This document shows, one piece after another, positions 58,065-64,000 of a stretch of DNA of 64,000 bases. Each line of letters begins with the position of its first letter. Positions within the stretch are counted from its first letter, which is position 1. The DNA comes from Patella vulgata (lineage: Eukaryota > Mollusca > Gastropoda > Patellidae). A program made the position numbers and the translations under genes. The DNA lies in contig NC_065881.2 of NCBI RefSeq assembly GCF_932274485.2, positions 63,622,702 through 63,686,701 of the forward strand. The letters run 5' to 3'. The notes beneath the pieces were generated by a model that saw only the letters and a program-made list of their open reading frames with translations, did no database searches and was not told the DNA's origin.

Positions 58065-58469
58065 TTAAACATACATTATGCAAGAGCAAAATCGGTCTAT
58101 TGTAGGTCTTTCTTTAGACCCAAAATGTTATAAAAACTATTAATTAGACATTAATTAGCTTATACAAACCATAATCAACTCTCGATGGTAAGGCTAGCCT
58201 GTGATATTTGTTGGATTATAGTTCGAATTGCTGCAAAACTGTCCCTTCGTGATTAACGATTAAGTGGATAATCGAGACTATTAGTATTGTCTTACCGACT
58301 TCAGTAATGATGATCGAGGCTAAGCGGAACTTTGACTCGCTCAGTTCTCGGTTCATAGTGGATCAATTTGACTGAAATTTTCAGCAAATTGCTTTTACAG
58401 TATGTAGTTTTTAACTATTATAGTGAGAATTGCCAACTCGTTATCTAATCTCCCATAATGTATCTTTAA
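58065..58469. mobile_element. TTAA-flanked MITE (MITE-2), full length
   Basis: TTAA-ACATACATTATG at the left; CATAATGTATCT-TTAA at the right, complementary at 11 of 12 positions. It lies just left of the second Tc1 copy. Confidence 0.85.
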
Positions 58470-58557
58470 TAATGAGTTGTTCAATATGGCGGGATTTAAG
58501 GGCCAAAACTAAATGTATGTGTAGGTGAAATTCATACTATTGTTTTTTGGAGATATA

Positions 58558-60096
58558 TATATACTATTCAAAAAAAGTAGGGGATATTTGATTTTTAAGT
58601 GTTATTAAAGTCACCTAATGAAACTGACGAAGAAACAAATGACAAAATGAAATGAAGTTCACATTCATCGATTTATTCCAAATGATCGTTAGACTAAGTA
58701 AGGCACAGACTGACCATTATAAGGGTAAAATGATACCCGGGGTCAAACAGCAAAGTTACCACAGCATCACAACCAAGTCAGTAACGGGTAAATCCTCCTC
58801 TGTTTGCCAAACAAGCATTGATCCGACGTGGCATACTCCTAATGAGACGTCTAAGGTCATTTTGGTCCAGATTGTCCCATTCCTGTTGCAACGCAGCAGC
58901 AAGTTCTTGGACATTGGCAGGACGTTGTTGACGTTGACGTAACCTCTGTCCAAGCATGTCCCAGACATGCTCGATGGGGGAGAGGTCGGGACTCAGTGCT
59001 GGCCAAGGTAATGTGGTGATGTTCTGTTGTTGGAGGTAACCTGTAACGATCCTGGCCCTGTGACATCTTGCGTTGTCATCCAGGAAGATGAAACGGCGGC
59101 CATGACGTCGTGCGAACGGCACAACATGGACTGCCAAGATGTTGTCCCGGTAGTACTGGCCTGTAACACGCCCTGCAACAACATGTAAAGCCGTTCTTCC
59201 AGCAACAGTGATGCCTCCCCACACCATAACAGAACCACCCCCAAATCGATCATGTCTGATGACGTTAACGTCTTGGAAGCGCTCGTTTCGACGACGCCAC
59301 ACCCTCCTACGTCTGTCCAAAAAATCAACAGTGAACCTTGACTCATCTGAAAACATCACATTGCTCCAGCGTCGATTATCCCAGTGTTGACGATCCCTAC
59401 ACCAACGACGTCTTGCCTGAATGTGATGATCTCTCAAACAAGGGATCACGCGAGGACGTCGGGCGCGAAGGTGACCCCTATGCAGTCGATTCCGAATCGT
59501 CTGGCCACTCACTCTCACACCAGTGTCTGTTTGAAGACGAGCGCTGATCTGATTTGCTGTGATGACACGATTTCTCAAGGCCAAGGTACGGATAACTCGA
59601 TCCTGGGCTTGAGTTGTCGCCCTTGGTCGACCTGAGCGTGGTCTGTCCTGTACAGATTGTGTATCACGGTATCTGGACCATAGCCTGCTTATGACAGACT
59701 GAGAAACATTCATCGTCCGCGCCACAACCGCCTGTGTTGTGCCGATCTGTAGCATGCCAAGGGCACGTAACCTTTCATTTTGGGTAAGCCGACGCATATC
59801 AAAATTTGTTTTCTGGTCACTAAAACAATTAAACTGATGTTTCCACCCTGGAATTCAATGCCACAATGACTGTAACATTCAAAGTCAGAGTCGTGCAAAT
59901 CTTGGGTTGGACCCCCATGATGATCCCAAGCATCACCTGCATTCCATGCGGTAGCTATTGGTGCGTTTGGGCGTCACATGTAACTGGAAATGTTTCTTCT
60001 GTTAGGTTCTATAGTGACTTTTTTCGTAGTCATTTGCATATTTTAGTATTATGCCCCCAAAATCAAATATCCCCTACTTTTTTTGAATCGTATATA
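58558..60096 (-). mobile_element. Tc1-type transposon, copy 2 (looks intact)
   Basis: Same TIRs as copy 1 (ATACTATTCAAAAAAAGTAG at 58561; one change, ATCGTAT, at the right end). Flanking sequence is TATATA-rich, as expected for TA targeting. Full transposase frame inside, opposite orientation to copy 1. Confidence 0.93.
58778..59797 (-). CDS. Tc1 transposase, full-length
   Basis: 339 codons, the usual length for Tc1. Starts MRRLTQNERLRALGMLQIGT; first helix-turn-helix within residues 1-50, GRPR linker near 60, second helix-turn-helix near 65-110. Catalytic Asp in FSDESRF near 150, second Asp in LDDNARCH near 242, then 34 residues to Glu in SPIEHVWD (DD34E). The residue before DDN is Leu here and Gln in copy 1, where Gln is the usual one, so activity may be reduced. 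It would cut and paste the element at TA sites and could act on copy 1, whose ends are intact. Confidence 0.95.
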   Translation of the reverse strand: MRRLTQNERLRALGMLQIGTTQAVVARTMNVSQSVISRLWSRYRDTQSVQDRPRSGRPRATTQAQDRVIRTLALRNRVITANQISARLQTDTGVRVSGQTIRNRLHRGHLRARRPRVIPCLRDHHIQARRRWCRDRQHWDNRRWSNVMFSDESRFTVDFLDRRRRVWRRRNERFQDVNVIRHDRFGGGSVMVWGGITVAGRTALHVVAGRVTGQYYRDNILAVHVVPFARRHGRRFIFLDDNARCHRARIVTGYLQQQNITTLPWPALSPDLSPIEHVWDMLGQRLRQRQQRPANVQELAAALQQEWDNLDQNDLRRLIRSMPRRINACLANRGGFTRY

Positions 60097-60169
60097 TCCC
60101 TATACTAGGGACGATATTAGATATCACCCCCTGATTTACAGGTTTACGGACTCTGAAAAGAAAAAGGAC

Positions 60170-60830
60170 ACAAATTCTTTCTGTTAACATTTTATTCACT
60201 TATTGTACAATGTTGTCAAACGATTCGGACGACGAACTTTGTCAGGCCCATGTTACTTAGTTTCTTCATCTGGTCATCAAGAACTTGTCATTCTGGATTG
60301 TTTAGTATATCCACATCAATTTTACTCGTAATCCGTAAATGTGAAACTATTCCCATAACTAAATACGGAATTCGGTGGATAATATTCATCATTTTATTTT
60401 GCTTACTTCCGAGGCGAATCTAGACATCCAAAATATAAGATCTTATATCCTCATATCTTCCAGCGCGCACAGGATTTTTCGCTCACTGACCAACTGTCAA
60501 AAAAGTTCATAGACCACAGATTTCTGCGTAAGGTATTTACGGGCACGGTATTGTTGGCACATTCACTGATGTCTTGTCACTCGAAATTGAAAAGCGTTTA
60601 TCATTTGTATCTCACAATCCGAGTACATTAACTCCTTGTTAAATATTTCCTGCATAAATTCTGCACTTTGACTAGCTTTAAATAATTCTTTGTCAGAATC
60701 TACGTTTTCTTTTTCAGCCATATTTTTTAAAAACTGACTTGCGCTGATCAGTTCGTCGTCAGAATCGTTTCACAACATTGCACAAAATGAATAACAGTTT
60801 GAGAGCACGTGGTTACGTATTGTTTAATGG
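60170..60830. other. paired short frames starting M-L-x-NDSDDEL
   Basis: On the + strand near 60209, MLSNDSDDELCQAHVT then stop. On the - strand from about 60780, a related NDSDDELISASQFLKN, then MAEKENVDSDKELFKASQSA, open to 60563 (the ATG at 60719-60721 starts a 52-codon part). They look like two inverted, broken copies of the N-terminus of one acidic protein, probably of repeat origin. I do not recognise the family. Confidence 0.35.
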
Positions 60831-61140
60831 TCGAGAGCAAGACATTAAGTAATATATTGTAACAACAAGAGGGTCGTAGGCCCGAGTGTTTATACAATAT
60901 ATTACGCAATGTCTTAACCTCGAGACCATTAAACAACTTAAATACAGACACTCCGCACTCCGTTATGCGAGTTCAATATTTCACTAGTATAAATAATGTA
61001 CGATTGGCACTCCGCACGTGCTTTTACAGTGAAATACGTTATGCGAGTTCAATATTTCACTAGTATAAATAATGTACGATTGGCAAGTTGCCCATACGAT
61101 TATTGAAATAATGGTACGCCAACATCGCAGGGCCGATATG
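60815..61140. repeat. repeat E, second copy, with inverted-repeat core
   Basis: GTTTAATGGTCGAGAGCAAG ... TACAATATATTACGCAATGT ... GAGACCATTAAAC: the first 45 and last 45 bases of 60817-60935 are near complements around GAGGGTCGTAGGCCCGAG. Downstream, GTTATGCGAGTTCAATATTT is duplicated (60963, 61030). Confidence 0.7.
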
Positions 61141-61830
61141 GGCTAAACCTTTGTCTTATAGGTGAAATCAATTAGGATAGATTTAACATTGATGTCAGTG
61201 TGTAACACAAATATTACCCTAATACCCTCGGTCGATATGTGGAATAACCCATGGCCTCAGTTAGGATAATATTTATCTTTCAATTCATCATATCTGTAAA
61301 ACATGTGATAACACTTGTTTGAGCAGGTGGTGTAAATGCGCTTAACTAATTTAACCAATTTATAAAAGTTATAAATAGTCATCTATCATCAGATGAACGA
61401 GTGCACATATAAATCATTAATACATATTTTATGTATTGAAACTGGTTGAGCGGTTGGATAATTGAAGTGGGTACAGAAGATAAGAGTGAAATCATGGCGC
61501 TGAAGTCAATTATATGATCAGGTTACAAAGCCCTGCAATATTTATTACTACGACATAAATGTTTTAATCGTTTGATATCAGTTGATATTATAGCCAATTG
61601 TCAATATGCTATAGTCTAAGTTTGTATAAGGAACCACTTTTCAAATATGAATAGAACAATTCCCAGTAGTTTAAAATATTGATGTTGAACGAAAACGTAA
61701 AACTATTAAAATGCATAGGAGCTATTGTATACCAATTTATGTTGTGACAATATATGTGTGTACCTATAACTTTGTTTCCTGCACACTTTACTAGTCATGC
61801 ATGCTTAATTATAACTTTGTAAGGTTTCTT
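61141..61830. other. unassigned sequence
   Basis: AT-rich, no gene or element recognised. Confidence 0.35.
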
Positions 61831-62207
61831 TCACACTGATCCGCAGTGAATATTTGCTTGGCCGCGACAATCACTGATAAGGATGACATTGATGCGGCTT
61901 AATGAGCTAGAAATATTAACTTTTTTCCTGCGACAAATTAAATTCTAAAACATTTTTTTGTATATATTGGAAAAATAAATAAAGGCGTTTGACGTATTTG
62001 TAGTTAAAAATTATTTCCGATTTAGTGTAAATGGGTATTAAAATGACTAAAATGCAGCATTCTCTCCGAAGCAGTTATGTCTTATGTAAACAATGCACGC
62101 GCCATTCAGCCAATGATTCACACCGCGTGCTGTGACAGCACGTGTTAAGGCAGTCATCTATGACAGAGATATTCTACGAGACTCGTAATTCTCTGTGAAA
62201 CAGATTG
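61831..62207. mobile_element. MITE with 9-bp TSD (family of 30779-31134)
   Basis: GGTTTCTTT flanks it (61822-61830, 62208-62216). Opposite orientation to the 30779 copy. Ends CACACTG / CAGATTG. Contains GTAAACAATGCACGCGCCAT and ATTCAGCCAATG (CCAAT complement region). Confidence 0.88.
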
Positions 62208-62486
62208 GGTTTCTTTATGCAATCAGAGTTTCCTTTTGATGCCTTTCCAAGTATGCTCTTTGTTCATCTAAACACCAGTCATTCCATCTAAAACTTTAAC
62301 ATATTATGTCATCTTCAGAAAGTATTCCATATTACAGAATACAATATAATTGTGTAATTATTGAGATGGAAATCCGAAATCCCTCGAATACATAACGGCA
62401 TCACGCGTGAAAATCCCTTCGCAGTTGAAAAAATGCAAAGAAGAGATCCATATTGCGCACAAACCAATAGAAAATAAATATTTATG

Positions 62487-63252
62487 CAGGCTCGTAGCTA
62501 CCCCAAAAATGTTTGTGTGTGTGTTGATCCCCCCCCCCCCCCCCAAAAAAAAAAAATAAATGTTGGAAAATAGGATTTGCAGTTGCACCTGAGGAGAGGA
62601 ACTATGAAAATGACGGAAAATTTCAATTCTGAGGCTGAATTTGAGATATTGGCGTATTATATGATATTTTGATATGTACATTATAAAAATTTGAAGGAAG
62701 GAATACGACTTCAGCGTACCTATAATAATTTATGAGAAAAACGAAAAGTTCGGAATCGGGTTAGAGTGCGACTTGTTTGAATTTTGAAGATTATCACGCC
62801 AGGTGCGGCCTCAATTAATCGCCTCCCCATCGTGAATTTGACCTGGAAAATTTTGTACAATCTCCAGAGGCTTTCTTATGGTAGATTTCTTTGGGCGTCG
62901 GTATGCGGTCGTGGGTGCCCAGCCAACCTCACTCGGCATTATGCATTATGTGCGGCCCGAAAAATCATATTGTCATTATAAGGCACCCCACCAACCTTGT
63001 CATTATGGGCGCCCCTCCGAGATAAGGCACCACACAGATCACGCCGTTTTGGGCGCGCCATCAATCAAGTTGTGGTGTTAATCGTGTGATTCATTATGGT
63101 GACATGATCGGCGACATTGGTTGGGGGGTTTATGGGGCGCCAATACCGATATGGGCATGGAAAGGACGCCCATTGGGGGAGCCGATTTTTTCCAAATGGA
63201 GGGGGGGGGGCTGCCTCCCTTGCCCCCCCCCCCCCTGCTAGCTACGGGCCTG
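62487..63252. mobile_element. DNA transposon-like element, 766 bp, 10-bp TSD
   Basis: Ends CAGGCTCGTAGCTA and TAGCTACGGGCCTG are near-complements. AATATTTATG flanks it exactly (62477-62486, 63253-63262). C- and G-runs lie just inside each end. Interior shared with 17230-18330. No transposase frame. Confidence 0.85.
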
Positions 63253-63262
63253 AATATTTATG

Positions 63263-64000
63263 ATGTTAGTCTCAGAATCGACCAGGTTGACTACAATACA
63301 CGATGTTTAAGTGGAATATGGTGATTATTTATTGGCATTCTTCAGGGGCACAATTATAACGGTTGTTTATGCCGTGTCAGCTTTAGGGGAATAATTATTG
63401 ATGACAAGCGTTAATAATTGTTTAGAAGTATGGAACGCAAAACTATACAAATATTTGAGCTCTTATGCTCGATCAATTCTTATAATAGTAACATGAGTGT
63501 TGAGCAGTGTAACCCTTAAGTGCAAGTATACGCCACTTATTGAGAGAAGCGTCACAAAATAAGGAAAATTCATCTCATCTAACTACATGCTGAGTTGATC
63601 AAGCCATAATATGGACGTTATAACCGAATCACCGTTTGCTTCATGATGATACTGAGGTAATGATGTACTCAGAATTACAGCAGTTCACTGGTTGTAAGTG
63701 TGTCAGTGCTTCATGAACGATGTTTGTTTACTACTACACCGTAGACTTCTGTTTAAACCGCGAAACAACTTCTTATGGCATAATGCAATCATATACTAAT
63801 ATCTGCAGTAAAATCTAGTAATATTTTTACCTTTGTGATTTAACATGGAATGGATCGGATTTCGTAACTTAAATTGAGTGTAATGGACCTATATTGACTA
63901 CAAGTGGTCTACTATGAGGTTATATATCTATGTGTTAATTTGTTTAAGTTTGGAGTTAATGTGTGGATATCATATTAGAGATAGTAAGAGAAATCTTAAA
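63263..64000. other. unassigned sequence to window end
   Basis: No gene or element recognised. Confidence 0.35.

Overview
The window is animal DNA: AT-rich, intron-containing and dense in repeats. tRNA-derived SINEs, small inverted-repeat DNA transposons, Tc1/mariner and hAT elements and one CR1/L2-type LINE fragment make up most of what can be recognised. The repeat mix and AT content suggest a lophotrochozoan, probably a mollusc and perhaps a gastropod. That is inference; no species marker is visible.

Bases 1-14060 hold the 3' part of one protein-coding gene on the + strand, a SOWAH (sosondowah-type) ankyrin-repeat protein. Its first exons lie upstream of the window. Sixteen exons can be placed and their phases close into one frame of 426 residues plus a stop. 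The ankyrin core is unusual. The residues just before each TALH motif come from very small exons of 12, 3 and 3 nt (DFTN, G, Y) for one repeat and 3 and 3 nt (Y, G) for the next. Each 3-nt exon lies between an AG and a GTAAGT, and together they restore the family's expected spacing. A second 3' end is possible by reading through one donor to a stop at 5231.

Bases 14061-28000 are mostly repeats: a MITE, a 766-bp-type element split by another transposon, decayed mariner and Tc1 copies, tandem repeats of 144 and about 180 bp, and a 1.4-kb hAT element (8-bp TSD) whose transposase is interrupted by a SINE. Bases 28017-33939 hold a foldback remnant and then a 5.5-kb foldback element with a perfect 6-bp TSD, two palindromic centres and three levels of nested insertion. 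An 865-bp element at 51236-52100 has the same TATGG ends and 6-bp TSD, and its sequence matches the remnant.

Bases 34000-53800 hold a possible gene fragment, a LINE fragment, a possible signal-peptide first exon behind a TATA box (40191-40267), and more MITEs and SINEs. Bases 53833-60096 carry two near-identical Tc1 elements in opposite orientation about 3.2 kb apart. The right one has a full 339-codon transposase frame; the left one has lost its start codon and six codons. The rest, to 64000, is MITEs and sequence I cannot assign.

No operons, CRISPR arrays, rRNA genes or free-standing tRNA genes were seen.
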